From Chloroflexota bacterium (GTDB taxonomy: Bacteria > Chloroflexota > Anaerolineae > JAAYZQ01), in assembly GCA_018606645.1 (NCBI GenBank), contig JAGVRI010000017.1, positions 29,263 through 93,262 of the forward strand: DNA of 64,000 nt. Reading direction: 5' to 3'. The stretch's first letter is position 1, and every line of letters begins with the position of its first letter. The translations under genes were made by a program, and so were the position numbers. The notes beneath the pieces were generated by a model. The model was not told the origin of the DNA. It searched no databases and saw only the letters and a list, made by a program, of their open reading frames with translations. Shown piece after piece: positions 1-8,700 of the stretch.

Positions 1-1434
1 CAGGTCGTAGGGGACATCGAGATAGTGGTCGGAGAAGGCGTGATTCTGTTCCGGGTCCAGGGCCTCCAACAGGGCAGCCGCCGGATCGCCCCGAAAGTCC
101 ACCCCGAGCTTGTCAATCTCATCGAGCATAAAGATGGGGTTGATCGTGCCGGCGGTGCGCATGGTCTGGATGATGCGCCCGGGCAGCGCGCCGATATAGG
201 TGCGGCGGTGGCCGCGGATTTCGGCTTCGTCGCGGATGCCGCCCAGCGACACGCGGACGAACTCACGGCCCAGCGCCTGAGCAATGGAACGTCCCAGCGA
301 AGTCTTGCCGGTACCCGGAGGGCCGACAAAGCAGAGGATCGGGCTGCGCCGGTTGTTCTTCCCGGCCAGTTTCCGCACCGCCAGGTACTCCAGGATGCGC
401 TCCTTGGCTTTGGGCAACCCATAGTGATTGGCATCCAGGACTTTGGCTACCTGAGCGATGTCCAGATTGTCCTCGGTGGCCTTGGTCCACGGCAATTCGA
501 GCAGCCAATCCAGGTAGGTGCGGATCATGCCGATCTCGGGCGCGGCGGGGGGCATGGCCTTGAGACGGCTGAGCTCCTTTTGCGCCTTGGCCCGGACCAG
601 ATCGGGCATGTCGGAGGCGGCGATCTTTTCCTCCAATTCCTGGATTTCGGCCATCTGCAGGTCGAGCTCACCCAGTTCGGTCTGGATGGCGCGCATCTGC
701 TCTCGCAAAAACATCTCCCGCTGGGAGCGATCGACCTCACGTTGGACCTTGTCCTGGATGCTATACTCTAACTCCAGTACATCCAGTTCCTTGGCCAGCA
801 GGACGCTGAGCCGCTGGAGCCGCGTGACCGGGTCGAGAACTTCTAACAACTCCTGCCGGGTGGGGAAATCGAGGTCCAGAACGGAGAGGATGAGATCGGC
901 CAACGGACCCGGCGCGGAGAGGTTCATCGCCGCGACATAGGCATCCTCGGGCAACGAATCCGAAAGCTGAACCACTTTGTCGAACAGGGACAACACGGCG
1001 CGCATGAGCGCCTCGGTCCCCAGAGTGACTTCCTGGGACTCCTGGATCGGCTCGACATAGGCGCGGAGGTACGGCTGTGTCTGGCTCAATCTCAGGATGC
1101 GGACTCGTCGCAATCCCTGGCCGAGCACATTGGTGGTGCCGTCGGGCATGCGCAGGATACGGCCCACGACCATCTCCACCCCGATGGAATAGAGGTCATT
1201 CAACCCCGGGTCCTGGACGTCGGCGTCCCGTTGGGCAACGACCACGATCAGGTTGTCGCTGCTGATGGCGGCCTCCACGGCTTTGATCGAGCGGTCGCGC
1301 CCGACCACCAGAGGCGTCATCATGTGGGGAAAGACCACCGTATCGCGCAACGGCAACACCGGATAGTCACCGGTCGGCCGTTCGTTGTCTTCCGGTATAT
1401 CATCAATGGGCAAAAAACCGATGTGCTGACTCAA
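1..1434 (-). CDS. lon: ATP-dependent Lon protease, N-terminal 478 codons (cut by window edge)
   Basis: Lon is a cytoplasmic AAA+ serine protease that degrades misfolded and regulatory proteins. The visible part carries the N-terminal LON substrate-binding domain (YPVLPLRDTVVFPHMM near residue 20), a helical linker, then Walker A GPPGTGKTSLG (about residue 370) and Walker B IFMLDEIDKLG (about 435). The catalytic Ser/Lys domain lies beyond base 1. I chose the TTG start at 1434 because GGAGGAA sits 10 bases upstream and it gives an open frame to the edge; no better in-frame ATG is seen. It is divergent from the phosphatase gene at 1672. The family assignment is certain; the start codon is probable. 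Confidence 0.95.
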   Translation of the reverse strand, partial: MSQHIGFLPIDDIPEDNERPTGDYPVLPLRDTVVFPHMMTPLVVGRDRSIKAVEAAISSDNLIVVVAQRDADVQDPGLNDLYSIGVEMVVGRILRMPDGTTNVLGQGLRRVRILRLSQTQPYLRAYVEPIQESQEVTLGTEALMRAVLSLFDKVVQLSDSLPEDAYVAAMNLSAPGPLADLILSVLDLDFPTRQELLEVLDPVTRLQRLSVLLAKELDVLELEYSIQDKVQREVDRSQREMFLREQMRAIQTELGELDLQMAEIQELEEKIAASDMPDLVRAKAQKELSRLKAMPPAAPEIGMIRTYLDWLLELPWTKATEDNLDIAQVAKVLDANHYGLPKAKERILEYLAVRKLAGKNNRRSPILCFVGPPGTGKTSLGRSIAQALGREFVRVSLGGIRDEAEIRGHRRTYIGALPGRIIQTMRTAGTINPIFMLDEIDKLGVDFRGDPAAALLEALDPEQNHAFSDHYLDVPYDL

Positions 1435-1535
1435 CGTAAACTACTTCCTCCAACTTCAGTGATGGACAGTACCGCACAGGTCGGAACGTGGGTGATATGC
1501 AACAGGACGTGTGCGATCTGCCTGATTCGTCATTC

Positions 1536-1564
1536 ATTGTAACCTGACTTGTCACGAATTGCAA
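1536..1564 (-). promoter_or_regulatory. sigma70-type promoter of lon
   Basis: On the minus strand TTGCAA (1559-1564) and TACAAT (1536-1541) are separated by 17 bases. The predicted start near 1529 leaves a leader of about 95 bases before the lon TTG codon. No heat-shock element was recognised. Confidence 0.6.
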
Positions 1565-1611
1565 AAATCGAATAGGAAAGTGAGAGGAATGGACTCGGAG
1601 TTGAGAAGAGA

Positions 1612-1640
1612 TTGACACAATCGTTCGGGTGCGCTAGAAT
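1612..1640 (+). promoter_or_regulatory. sigma70-type promoter of the phosphatase gene
   Basis: TTGACA (1612-1617) and TAGAAT (1635-1640) are 17 bases apart, with a GGGAGG ribosome site before the ATG at 1672. It is back-to-back with the lon promoter. Confidence 0.65.
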
Positions 1641-1671
1641 GGGGGTCGTACGTGGGAGGTAGACGGGGCCG

Positions 1672-2130
1672 ATGAGCGTGATCCTGTTCGTGTGTACTGG
1701 CAATCTGTGTCGTTCACCGATGGCCGCCGCCTTGCTTCGCCAGCGCCTGGCGGCGGAGGGATTGGAGGATTCGTACCGCATTCTCTCGGCCGGGGTATGG
1801 GCCATGAATGGCCGGCCGGCCAGTGAGAACGCCAGGGCGGTCATGGCGGAGCGGGGGCTCGACATCAGCGACCATGTGGCGCACACTCTGACGACCGAAG
1901 ATGTCGCCGAGGCGGATTTGATCCTGGTGATGGCTCAGGAACATGAAGAATTGATCCGTCACACCTGGCCCCAGTATCGCTGGAAAGTCCATCGGTTGAG
2001 CGAGATGGCCGGCAAACGGCAGGACATTGTCGATCCGTACGGCGGCCCCATCGAAGAATACCGCGCCTGCGCCGATACGATTGCCCGGTATATTGACCAG
2101 GGCTTCCGGCGGATTCTCGAACTGGCCTAA
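1672..2130 (+). CDS. Low-molecular-weight protein-tyrosine phosphatase family protein
   Basis: A 152-residue protein of typical family length. The P-loop C8-TGNLC-R14-S follows the first beta strand, and the general-acid segment DIVDPYGG lies near the C terminus (residues about 122-129), as in LMW-PTPs. Members remove phosphate from phosphotyrosine, often on bacterial tyrosine kinases that control exopolysaccharide export. The related arsenate reductases share this fold, and no feature seen here excludes that role completely. It has its own promoter and is followed by dispersed repeats. No cognate kinase is seen nearby, although a glycan/lipoprotein operon follows on the other strand. Confidence 0.85.
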   Translation: MSVILFVCTGNLCRSPMAAALLRQRLAAEGLEDSYRILSAGVWAMNGRPASENARAVMAERGLDISDHVAHTLTTEDVAEADLILVMAQEHEELIRHTWPQYRWKVHRLSEMAGKRQDIVDPYGGPIEEYRACADTIARYIDQGFRRILELA

Positions 2131-2262
2131 AGGCTCCATTCCGGGAGTCGCGGCTTCAGCCGGAAAACCGCCTAAAGGCTCCACTCCCCGACCCGGAGTC
2201 GAGGCTTCAGCCGGAAAGCCGCCTAAAGGCTCCACTCCCCCACCCACAGGCGCGGCTTCAGC
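2126..2262. repeat. Dispersed palindromic repeat, three units
   Basis: Three successive units of the window-wide family made of CCTAAAGGCTCCACTCC and its degenerate complement GGAGTCGAGGCTTCAGCCGG. The two halves can pair as an imperfect hairpin. The array lies between the convergent phosphatase and glycosyltransferase genes. Confidence 0.7.
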
Positions 2263-2263
2263 A

Positions 2264-3025
2264 CTACGCCGTTTCTCTTGCCAGTTGCCGCAGATGTTGG
2301 TAGGTCATGAACGTGTACCAGGCCATCAAGCCGCAAAAGAGCAGGCCGTAGATATGGTCCCGGTATCCGTGCAGCGATACAAAGCGCCGCCAGAATTCGC
2401 GCAGCGGCATGCTCAGATAGGTCCAGGGCCGAACCCGAACGCCCCGCTCCAGTAAGGCGTGCGCCTCGAAACGGGTGTAGCGGCCCATCTTGTGCCGGAA
2501 TTCGGCCAGGCTTTCATAATTGTAGTGGATCAAGGGGTTCTGGAGATATCCGGCTTCCCCTTCCAGGATGACAATCTCGTGCACCGGATAGGCCGGGTCG
2601 TAGCGGGCCTGACCCCGGCGCAAGAGGCGCAACTGATAGTCAGGATACCAGCCTCCGCCGCGCATCCGGTGACCGATCATATAGTTGTGGCGGGGGATCC
2701 ACCAGCCGGCCCGCGCCTGCGCTCCCTGGTAGCCAATGACCTCGCGCACCTCGTGGGCCAACGCCGGCGTGGCCCGTTCATCGGCATCCACGAACAAGAT
2801 CCACCGGGCTTCCACGGCCGTCAGGGCGGCATCCCGCTGGGCGGCAAAGTTCTCCAATTTGTGGTGGAGCACCCGTGCGCCGCGTTCCTGGGCGATCTCT
2901 ACCGTGCGGTCGGTGCTCCCGTCGTCGAATACGACTCGCTCGTCGCTCCAGGCCAGGCTGTCCAGGCAGGCGCCGATATGCTGCTCTTCGTTTTTGGTCA
3001 GGATCACAGCCGCCAGCTCTACCAT
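2264..3025 (-). CDS. Family 2 glycosyltransferase (LPS-core KdtX/WaaE-like)
   Basis: About 253 residues. The GT-A fold begins at once (VILTKNEEQHIGACLDSL), with DDGSTDRT and the metal-binding DADE (ILFVDADER). The C-terminal part has an aromatic membrane-associated stretch. It transfers a sugar from a nucleotide-sugar donor to a cell-surface glycan; donor and acceptor cannot be told. The ATG at 3025 is chosen because it places the first beta strand at the N terminus, as in the family. An ATG at 3046 and a TTG at 3073 are alternatives. It is the last gene of a minus-strand unit with the next glycosyltransferase and a lipoprotein. Confidence 0.85.
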   Translation of the reverse strand: MVELAAVILTKNEEQHIGACLDSLAWSDERVVFDDGSTDRTVEIAQERGARVLHHKLENFAAQRDAALTAVEARWILFVDADERATPALAHEVREVIGYQGAQARAGWWIPRHNYMIGHRMRGGGWYPDYQLRLLRRGQARYDPAYPVHEIVILEGEAGYLQNPLIHYNYESLAEFRHKMGRYTRFEAHALLERGVRVRPWTYLSMPLREFWRRFVSLHGYRDHIYGLLFCGLMAWYTFMTYQHLRQLARETA

Positions 3026-3077
3026 GGGTCGGGTCGTTCCTGCCATGCGTGAACGTGCTTCCAGCGCCACCAATCCA

Positions 3078-4013
3078 TTACCAGGCGGCTACCTCCCGAT
3101 AGGCAGCTAGCCGTCCCTCCAGTTCAGCCGACGAGATCCATCCTCTCCGGTACGCTTTCCTGGCTCGCTGCGCCTCGGCCCACAGGCCGAACCGGACCAA
3201 ACGTCGGGCCATCCAGCGGAACGCCGGGCCATGGTGCTTCTCGAACATCAGGAAACGGCTGCGCCACAATGCGACAAACATCCGATCCCGAAACTGTTTC
3301 GTGCTCTGGCCGACCAGATGCACAATTTCGGCCTGGGGCACACAGTAGACCTTCCACCCGGCCGCCTTGATGCGACGGCAGAGATCGATCTCTTCGCAGT
3401 ACATAAAGAAACGTTCGTCAAAAACACCCACCTGGTGTAATGTTTCGGCGCGGACCATCAGCGCCGCCCCCAGGGGGTGATCCACCTCAAAGGGTTGACC
3501 TTGCGCGTATTGCCGGCGCGGGTATCGCCCGTTGAGCCGTGACTCGACCAGACGGGGGTGCAAGGGAAAGAAATCGAACCAGATCTGCGCCAAGCCAGGG
3601 AACGAAAAGGCCGAATGCTGGAAACTGCCATCGCGATGAAGGAGTTGCGCCCCCGCTGCGCCGGCATCCGGCGTGTCATCCAGAAACCGCACCATGATCC
3701 CCAATGCATCGTCCAGCACCAGAGTGTCGGGATTCAGGAACAGGAAATGTCGAGGGGAAGCCGCGCCCTGGCCGATCCTCCGTAAAGCCAGGTTATTTCC
3801 TGCCGCGAACCCGACGTTCTCATGGTTCGCCACGAGATGGACTGTCGGAAAGTGCTCGGCAACCGCCTGCGCACTGCCGTCGGCGGAGGCATTGTCCACC
3901 ACCCACACCTCGCCGTTCAGGCCGGATCGCTGCAAGCCGGTCAGCGCGGTATCCAGACAGGCGACCAGCAGGTCCCGGGTATTGTAACTGACGATGATGA
4001 TGGCCAGGTCCAT
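3078..4013 (-). CDS. Family 2 glycosyltransferase (rhamnosyltransferase-like)
   Basis: 311 residues from the ATG at 4013. Motifs are IIIVSYNTRDLLVACLD at the N terminus, VDNASADGS, FLNPDTLVLDD with the DxD-like metal site, and FDERFFMYCEEIDLCRR, which is typical of WcaA/rhamnosyltransferase-type GT2 enzymes. The open frame extends upstream to 4280, but that part overlaps the lipoprotein gene and looks non-coding. The gene is followed closely by the second glycosyltransferase, so the two probably act in sequence on one surface polysaccharide. The sugar specificity is unknown. Confidence 0.87.
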   Translation of the reverse strand: MDLAIIIVSYNTRDLLVACLDTALTGLQRSGLNGEVWVVDNASADGSAQAVAEHFPTVHLVANHENVGFAAGNNLALRRIGQGAASPRHFLFLNPDTLVLDDALGIMVRFLDDTPDAGAAGAQLLHRDGSFQHSAFSFPGLAQIWFDFFPLHPRLVESRLNGRYPRRQYAQGQPFEVDHPLGAALMVRAETLHQVGVFDERFFMYCEEIDLCRRIKAAGWKVYCVPQAEIVHLVGQSTKQFRDRMFVALWRSRFLMFEKHHGPAFRWMARRLVRFGLWAEAQRARKAYRRGWISSAELEGRLAAYREVAAW

Positions 4014-4051
4014 GGGATTCGAGAAGCACGATAGGCAAACTGGTGCATAAC

Positions 4052-5362
4052 TCAGGGCTGATCGATATGGATCAGCACCTGATCCACATAATTGTTCTCG
4101 GCGTTCACCCCCACATATTCGTGGATCAAGCCCCCCCAGGCATAGATGGCGTCGCGCGGGAAGGGACCAACCATCTCGATGCAGCCACTGACGGCGCCTC
4201 GCTTTCCGGGATCGAGAAAGCACTGTGGCCGTCCCTCGATCGTTTCGCAGCGCAGGTCCTCCGGCCTCCCGACGGCCCAACGATACGGGAAATCGGTTTC
4301 GGAGGTATCAAAGTTGATGCCAAAGCGCCACACCCCTGCCTGCTGATGCCAGCTCGGCTCGCCTCGTTCCACCGCCAGCGTGTTGTAGTTCTGGTCGCTT
4401 TGATAGTCGGTGGGAGACGGCGGTCCAGAGGTACGGATAGGAACCCGCCCATAGTTCTCGATGTAGGTGGTAAAGCACAGCGTGGCCCCCAGTGGCAGGT
4501 AGATTTCGGTCCCTTCCAGGTTGCTGACTGCTCCTCCCCATTGGATGTCGCCGTTGACCACCTCGGCGCGCGGTTTGCCTCCCTCCTGAATGGTCAATGT
4601 GCCGCTCACCACGACGTGGTGCCCCACCAGGTCGCGCGCCTCCGCCATGATGATGTAGGTGCCGTCGGGCGGCGGGTCCGCTCCTCGATCCACTCCGCCG
4701 TCGTAATCATAGTAGTGGTAGCCGGCTTTGCCCGGAGGGGTCGTCCGCTCTTGTTCTTCCAACGGATAGCGCAGGTCGGGCCGGTCCGGGTGGTAGAGGT
4801 AGACCTGCACATAATCCACATCTTTGTTGAGAAAGTAGCTGACTCCGGTGCGGTCCGCCAAACCATCCTGGTTGGGGGTAAAGACCGGAAGAGCGATGGT
4901 GAACTGGCGCAATTCCGGCACGACGGTGTCTCCGCCGCGCAGGGTGATCTGGCCGGTGACCCGCTCGGTCTCGCCCTCTTCATCGGTGGCCTCGATGGTC
5001 CAGGTGTAGATGCCATCGGGCAACACCCAGCTCTTGACCAACTGGCGGCCGTACTCATTTTCCAGCCAGCGGGGCTGGTTGATGACGCCGCCCCACTGGA
5101 CCCGGTACGCACCCGCCGAGCGGGGTCGGTCCTGGCGAAAGTAATACCGTTCGCCGGCCGCGTTCTCCAGGTAGATAGAGACGGCGGCGTTTCGGGACAG
5201 CTTGTAGGCAATGTTGGTCACATCGTCGCTGCCGTCCGCGTTCGGGGAGATCACGTCCGGAGATACCGATACGTCATAGAGCAGAGGACGCAGATGGCAG
5301 CTACTCAGCCCCAGGCCAAGGAGCAAGGCCAGCCACATCCCTCCTAAAATTCTTTGTCTCAC
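4052..5362 (-). CDS. Lipoprotein with FlgD-type Ig-like repeats
   Basis: 436 residues starting at GTG 5362. The N terminus is a signal peptide (about residues 5-20 hydrophobic) ending in the lipobox LSSC, so the protein should be lipid-anchored outside the membrane. Two repeats contain the pattern VSPDVISPNADGSDD and FTPNQDGLADRTG followed by strands and LPDGIYTWTIEATDE or PPDGTYIIMAEARD, which is the FlgD/Ig-like fold used for surface and adhesive proteins. The C-terminal 150 residues (several cysteines) are not recognised. It leads the glycosyltransferase operon, so a cell-surface role is inferred. Confidence 0.75.
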   Translation of the reverse strand: MRQRILGGMWLALLLGLGLSSCHLRPLLYDVSVSPDVISPNADGSDDVTNIAYKLSRNAAVSIYLENAAGERYYFRQDRPRSAGAYRVQWGGVINQPRWLENEYGRQLVKSWVLPDGIYTWTIEATDEEGETERVTGQITLRGGDTVVPELRQFTIALPVFTPNQDGLADRTGVSYFLNKDVDYVQVYLYHPDRPDLRYPLEEQERTTPPGKAGYHYYDYDGGVDRGADPPPDGTYIIMAEARDLVGHHVVVSGTLTIQEGGKPRAEVVNGDIQWGGAVSNLEGTEIYLPLGATLCFTTYIENYGRVPIRTSGPPSPTDYQSDQNYNTLAVERGEPSWHQQAGVWRFGINFDTSETDFPYRWAVGRPEDLRCETIEGRPQCFLDPGKRGAVSGCIEMVGPFPRDAIYAWGGLIHEYVGVNAENNYVDQVLIHIDQP

Positions 5363-5388
5363 GTTATCACCTTCGTTGTCGTGATGCC

Positions 5389-5417
5389 AGTGTAACAGAG
5401 GGGCAAAGGTTCGTCAA
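5389..5417 (-). promoter_or_regulatory. Promoter of the lipoprotein-glycosyltransferase operon
   Basis: Minus strand TTGACG (5412-5417) and TACACT (5389-5394), 17-base spacer. A GGTGATAAC segment precedes the GTG start at 5362. Confidence 0.6.
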
Positions 5418-5464
5418 GTTGACGGGTTGGATGGATGCACCACCGGCGTGTCCCTGCTGATCGA

Positions 5465-5752
5465 TCAGACCCCGGCGGCCAAAATCATCTTGCTCCGGGC
5501 GGTCTGGAGGCGCAGTTCCTTGGCGATGGCATATTCCTGAGAGGACCACCACTCTTTGGCCCGCTCTACACTCTCGAATTCGAGCATGACCAGGCGTTTG
5601 GGGTCCCATTCTCCGTCCAAGGTCTCGACCGCGCCGCCCCGCACCAGATACCGGCCTCCGTAGGCGGCCACCGTCCGCTCTGCCATCTTTTTGTACTCTT
5701 CATACCCGACCGGATCGGTGATCTCGATCTGTGCGATCACATATGCAGCCAT
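5465..5752 (-). CDS. DUF1330 family protein
   Basis: 95 residues, the usual length of this family. Visible motifs are YVIAQIEITDPVGYEEYKKM, GGRYLVRGG near the middle and VMLEFESVERAKEWW-SSQEY near the end; these define the ferredoxin-like dimeric alpha/beta barrel of DUF1330. No catalytic function is established for the family. The start at 5752 is preceded by GGAGAG at a good distance; upstream in-frame codons fall in repeat sequence. It stands alone between the lipoprotein operon and a repeat-rich gap. Confidence 0.82.
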   Translation of the reverse strand: MAAYVIAQIEITDPVGYEEYKKMAERTVAAYGGRYLVRGGAVETLDGEWDPKRLVMLEFESVERAKEWWSSQEYAIAKELRLQTARSKMILAAGV

Positions 5753-5778
5753 ATCTACTCTCCGTTGAAGATAGACCA

Positions 5779-6150
5779 CTCCCCGCACGCGGGAGTCGAA
5801 GCTTTAGCCGGTCCACCGCCTGAAGGCTCCACTCCCCCACCCAGAGTCGAGGCCTCCGCCGCCGGCTCCTCTAGATATTTTCATTCATCGTGGCGCCCCG
5901 CCGGGCATGGGAACTCCGTTGATAATAGACGCCGATTGAAATCGCCCTCAAGAGCCTTCGGCTGGCCGTCGGCCTGCGCCGACGGAACGCCCATTCGTTT
6001 ATTCGTTTCCCATTCGCTGACCCGATGTTTCCATCCCTCGTGGCGCCCCGCCGGGCATGGCTACTCCCTTGATAATAGACGCCGATTGAAATTGCCCTCA
6101 AGAGCCTTCGGCTGGCCGTCGGCCTGCGCCGACGGAGCGCGTCCGCGCCG
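5779..6150. repeat. Repeat-rich gap with a directly repeated unit of about 110 bp
   Basis: Bases 5779-5870 carry palindromic units of the GGCTCCACTCC family. Two direct copies then follow (about 5876-5986 and 6027-6137). Each has the GTGGCGCCCCGCCGGGCATG element, then TTGATAATAGACGCCGATTG, then AGAGCCTTCGGCTGGCCGTC and GGCCTGCGCCGACGG. The copies differ at only a few positions. No gene is seen in 5753-6196. Confidence 0.75.
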
Positions 6151-6196
6151 GGGGACGCCCAGCCTCCGGCCCCCCAGGCGCGGCTTCCGCCGCTGT

Positions 6197-7540
6197 TCAC
6201 GGCGCTGCAAAGCGGCGGACCAACTCGCCGACGAATCGGATCCCCTGAAAATAATCGTCCAGGAAGATATTTTCATTCGGGGCATGGACACGGGCATTGG
6301 CATGAGAGACGCCGGCCATCACCGTTGGCACGTCTCGGCAAAGGGAATCCAGGGGGCCACTTCCCGGGCTGGTCGGGTAGATCACCGGTTCAGCGCCGTA
6401 GGTGAGCCGGGCCACCTCGGCGCACAGCCGGACAAACGGATCGTCCAGCGAGCTCCGGGCCGGCCGCGTGCCGCCGAGGTCCGTGATCTGGATGTCCTGA
6501 AATCCCCGGCGATCCAGATGGGCCCGCAAAAGCTCCAGAACCAGCTCGGGCGTGAGGTCAGGCACCAGACGAAAATCCACTTTGGCGGACGCAACGCACG
6601 GCAGTACCGTCTTGGAGCCCTGGCCCTGGTAGCCGGCTTTGAGACCGCAGATGGTGCAGGTCGGCCCGTAGAAATGTTGGACCAGCAGATCCACCCCGCT
6701 GAGACCTTGAACAAAGTCGGCGAACCCGAAATTGTCCTTGATCTGCGCCTCGTCAAAGGGCAACGTGGCCAGATGGGCGCGCTCTTGAGCAGTCGGGGGA
6801 CGGACATGGTCCATGAACCCGTCCACCAGGATGCGCTCGTTGGCATCCTTGAGCGTCTGAAGCGCCCACACCAGCCGCCATGCGGCATTCGGGATGACGC
6901 CTCCCCAGCTTGAGTGCAGATCGCTGGCCGCGGTTCTTACCGTCAATTCGACATAACAAATCCCCTTGACGCCGAGCGTCAGGACAAAGCGACGGCCAGC
7001 GTCCTTGCCCCCCGATTCCCATAAGCAACCGTCTGCCTGCAAAAGGTCACGGTGTTGCTCGGCAAAGAGGATCAGATGGGGGCTACCGATCTCTTCTTCC
7101 CCTTCGATGACAAAGCGCACACGAATGGGGAGAGGCCCGATCGTTTCCTGATAGGCCTCAAGGGCCTGCAACCGGCAGAGCAGGTCCCCCTTGTTATCGG
7201 CCACCCCTCGCGCCACCAACCGTCCATCCTGGATGGTGGGTTCAAATGGAGGTGTGTGCCACTCCTCCAGCGGTTCGGGCGGTTGGACGTCATAGTGATT
7301 GTAGATCAACAGCGTCCGCTCGCCCGCGCCCAGCTCCGCATAGAGAACGGGAGGGCTACCGTCCATGACAAAGCGTTGCACCCGGGCGCCCAGGCGCTGC
7401 AGACGGTTCTCCAGCCAACGAGCGGTTTCCTCGAGACCGACGCCCTGAGCGGCGATGGTCGGTTGGGCGCACAACTCCTTGAGTTCTTCCAGGAATCGGG
7501 TACGGTTTGCATCCACATAGGCCTGAAATCGTTCCATCAT
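6197..7540 (-). CDS. M20 family metallopeptidase (dipeptidase-like)
   Basis: 447 residues. Metal-binding signatures of M20 enzymes are present: YNHYDVQP (His and Asp), the bridging Asp in VADNKGD, the catalytic EGEEEIGS, and the C-terminal metal His in ANARVHAPNEN. The lid domain lies between about residues 190 and 330. Such enzymes hydrolyse dipeptides or N-acylated amino acids in the cytoplasm with two zinc ions. Start: GAGGAGAC precedes tandem ATGs at 7540 and 7537. It follows the phosphotransacylase gene by 57 bases on the same strand, so they may be co-transcribed. The exact substrate is unknown. Confidence 0.9.
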   Translation of the reverse strand: MMERFQAYVDANRTRFLEELKELCAQPTIAAQGVGLEETARWLENRLQRLGARVQRFVMDGSPPVLYAELGAGERTLLIYNHYDVQPPEPLEEWHTPPFEPTIQDGRLVARGVADNKGDLLCRLQALEAYQETIGPLPIRVRFVIEGEEEIGSPHLILFAEQHRDLLQADGCLWESGGKDAGRRFVLTLGVKGICYVELTVRTAASDLHSSWGGVIPNAAWRLVWALQTLKDANERILVDGFMDHVRPPTAQERAHLATLPFDEAQIKDNFGFADFVQGLSGVDLLVQHFYGPTCTICGLKAGYQGQGSKTVLPCVASAKVDFRLVPDLTPELVLELLRAHLDRRGFQDIQITDLGGTRPARSSLDDPFVRLCAEVARLTYGAEPVIYPTSPGSGPLDSLCRDVPTVMAGVSHANARVHAPNENIFLDDYFQGIRFVGELVRRFAAP

Positions 7541-7597
7541 GTCTCCTCGTTCATGCGTTCCATGGTGTATCCAACATCTGGACCGAGTCCAGTTTTT

Positions 7598-8494
7598 CTA
7601 GCACAGCAGACTGGCCAGGGCTAACGAGTACACCCGCGCCCGAGGTGGATCGGAGCGGGAAGTCAACACCACCGGCGCGGCCGCGCCAATGACAACGCCG
7701 GCCATTTTGGCCGAGGCCAGGTACTCCAGGTTCTTGGAGAGGATGTTCCCGGCATCCAGGTCGGGGACCACGACAATATCCACATCCCCGGCCACCGGGC
7801 TGTTGATCCCTTTGTCGCGGGCTGCGGCGGCCGAGATGGCGTTGTCAAAGGCCAGGGGACCATCCACGATCGCCCCCCGGATCTGCCCTCGTTCGGCCAT
7901 TTTGCTCAGGCACGCGGCATGAACGGTCGAGGGGATGTTGGGGTTGATCGTCTCCACCGAGGACAGGGCGGCGACCTTGGGGCATTCTACCCCGAGTTTG
8001 CGCGCCAGGTCCACCGCATTTTGCGTGATCGCCGCCTTCTGGGGAATGTCGGGGTTAATGTTGATGGCAGCGTCGGTGATGAGCAACAGTTTGTGATAGG
8101 TAGGCACCTCCAGGACAAATACATGGCTCAGGAGTCGGTCGGTGCGCAGGCCGGTCTGGTGATCAAGGACGGCGCGCAACATCTCGTCGGTGTGCAAGTA
8201 GCCCTTCATGACGATATCCGCCGCGCCGTTGCGCACCAGGTCCACGGCCACGGTCGCCGAGGCCTTGTTGGTCGTGGTGGGTACGATCTGCTCGTCGCGT
8301 AGCTCCCAACCGATGGCTGCCGCTTCGGCACGGATGTCGTCGGCTCGCCCGATGAGCAACGGAACAATCAGACCCAGTTCCACCGCCTGTTGCACCGACT
8401 GAAGGACCAGCTTGTGGGCGGCCGCTGCGACGGCAACCCGAGTCGGCGGCTTCTGTTGAGCCAATTCGATCAGTTCCTGCAATCGTGTGATCAT
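7598..8494 (-). CDS. ptb: Phosphate acetyl/butyryltransferase family protein
   Basis: 298 residues, typical for phosphotransbutyrylase (about 300) and shorter than long-form Pta. Segments such as VAVAAAAHKLVLQSVQQAVE, DIVMKGYLHTDEMLRAVLD, LLITDAAININPD and GAIVDGPLAFDNAIS are family signatures of the CoA/phosphate site. It exchanges CoA for phosphate on an acyl group. A butyrate kinase gene, the usual partner, is not adjacent here. Long-form Pta is excluded by length; acetyl versus butyryl preference cannot be read from the sequence. Confidence 0.85.
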   Translation of the reverse strand: MITRLQELIELAQQKPPTRVAVAAAAHKLVLQSVQQAVELGLIVPLLIGRADDIRAEAAAIGWELRDEQIVPTTTNKASATVAVDLVRNGAADIVMKGYLHTDEMLRAVLDHQTGLRTDRLLSHVFVLEVPTYHKLLLITDAAININPDIPQKAAITQNAVDLARKLGVECPKVAALSSVETINPNIPSTVHAACLSKMAERGQIRGAIVDGPLAFDNAISAAAARDKGINSPVAGDVDIVVVPDLDAGNILSKNLEYLASAKMAGVVIGAAAPVVLTSRSDPPRARVYSLALASLLC

Positions 8495-8539
8495 CCCCGA
8501 CGTCCTCCCTTGAAGGTAGTGATCTTTACCTCACCCCTG

Positions 8540-8595
8540 CCCCCTGCACCCCCTTCCCCTCTCCGCCGGCGGAGAGGGGAAGGGGGTGCAGGGGG
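8540..8595. repeat. Perfect 56-bp palindrome (C/G-rich)
   Basis: The 28-base arms are exactly complementary around a CCGCC/GGCGG centre, with arms reading CCTTCCCCTCTCCGCC inward. A related 38-bp perfect palindrome lies at 14572-14609, and both are flanked by CCTCACCCCT and GATGAGGAGAGG. Bases 8621-8660 add a copy of the TCGTGGCGCC element. It lies between two minus-strand genes. Confidence 0.9.
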
Positions 8596-8700
8596 GATGA
8601 GGAGAGGTCGGTTCCCGCCGGCCCCTCGGTATTTTCATCCCTCGTGGCGCCCAGCCAGGCATGGCTACCCCCTCATGGATTCCCTGATCCGGTTCCTGGC

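Noticed and set aside
5876..6140. Possible CRISPR repeats (units containing CGCCGATTGAAAT)
   Set aside because: Only two copies, about 150 bases apart, with the similarity spanning about 110 bases rather than 25-37; no spacers of even size and no cas genes.
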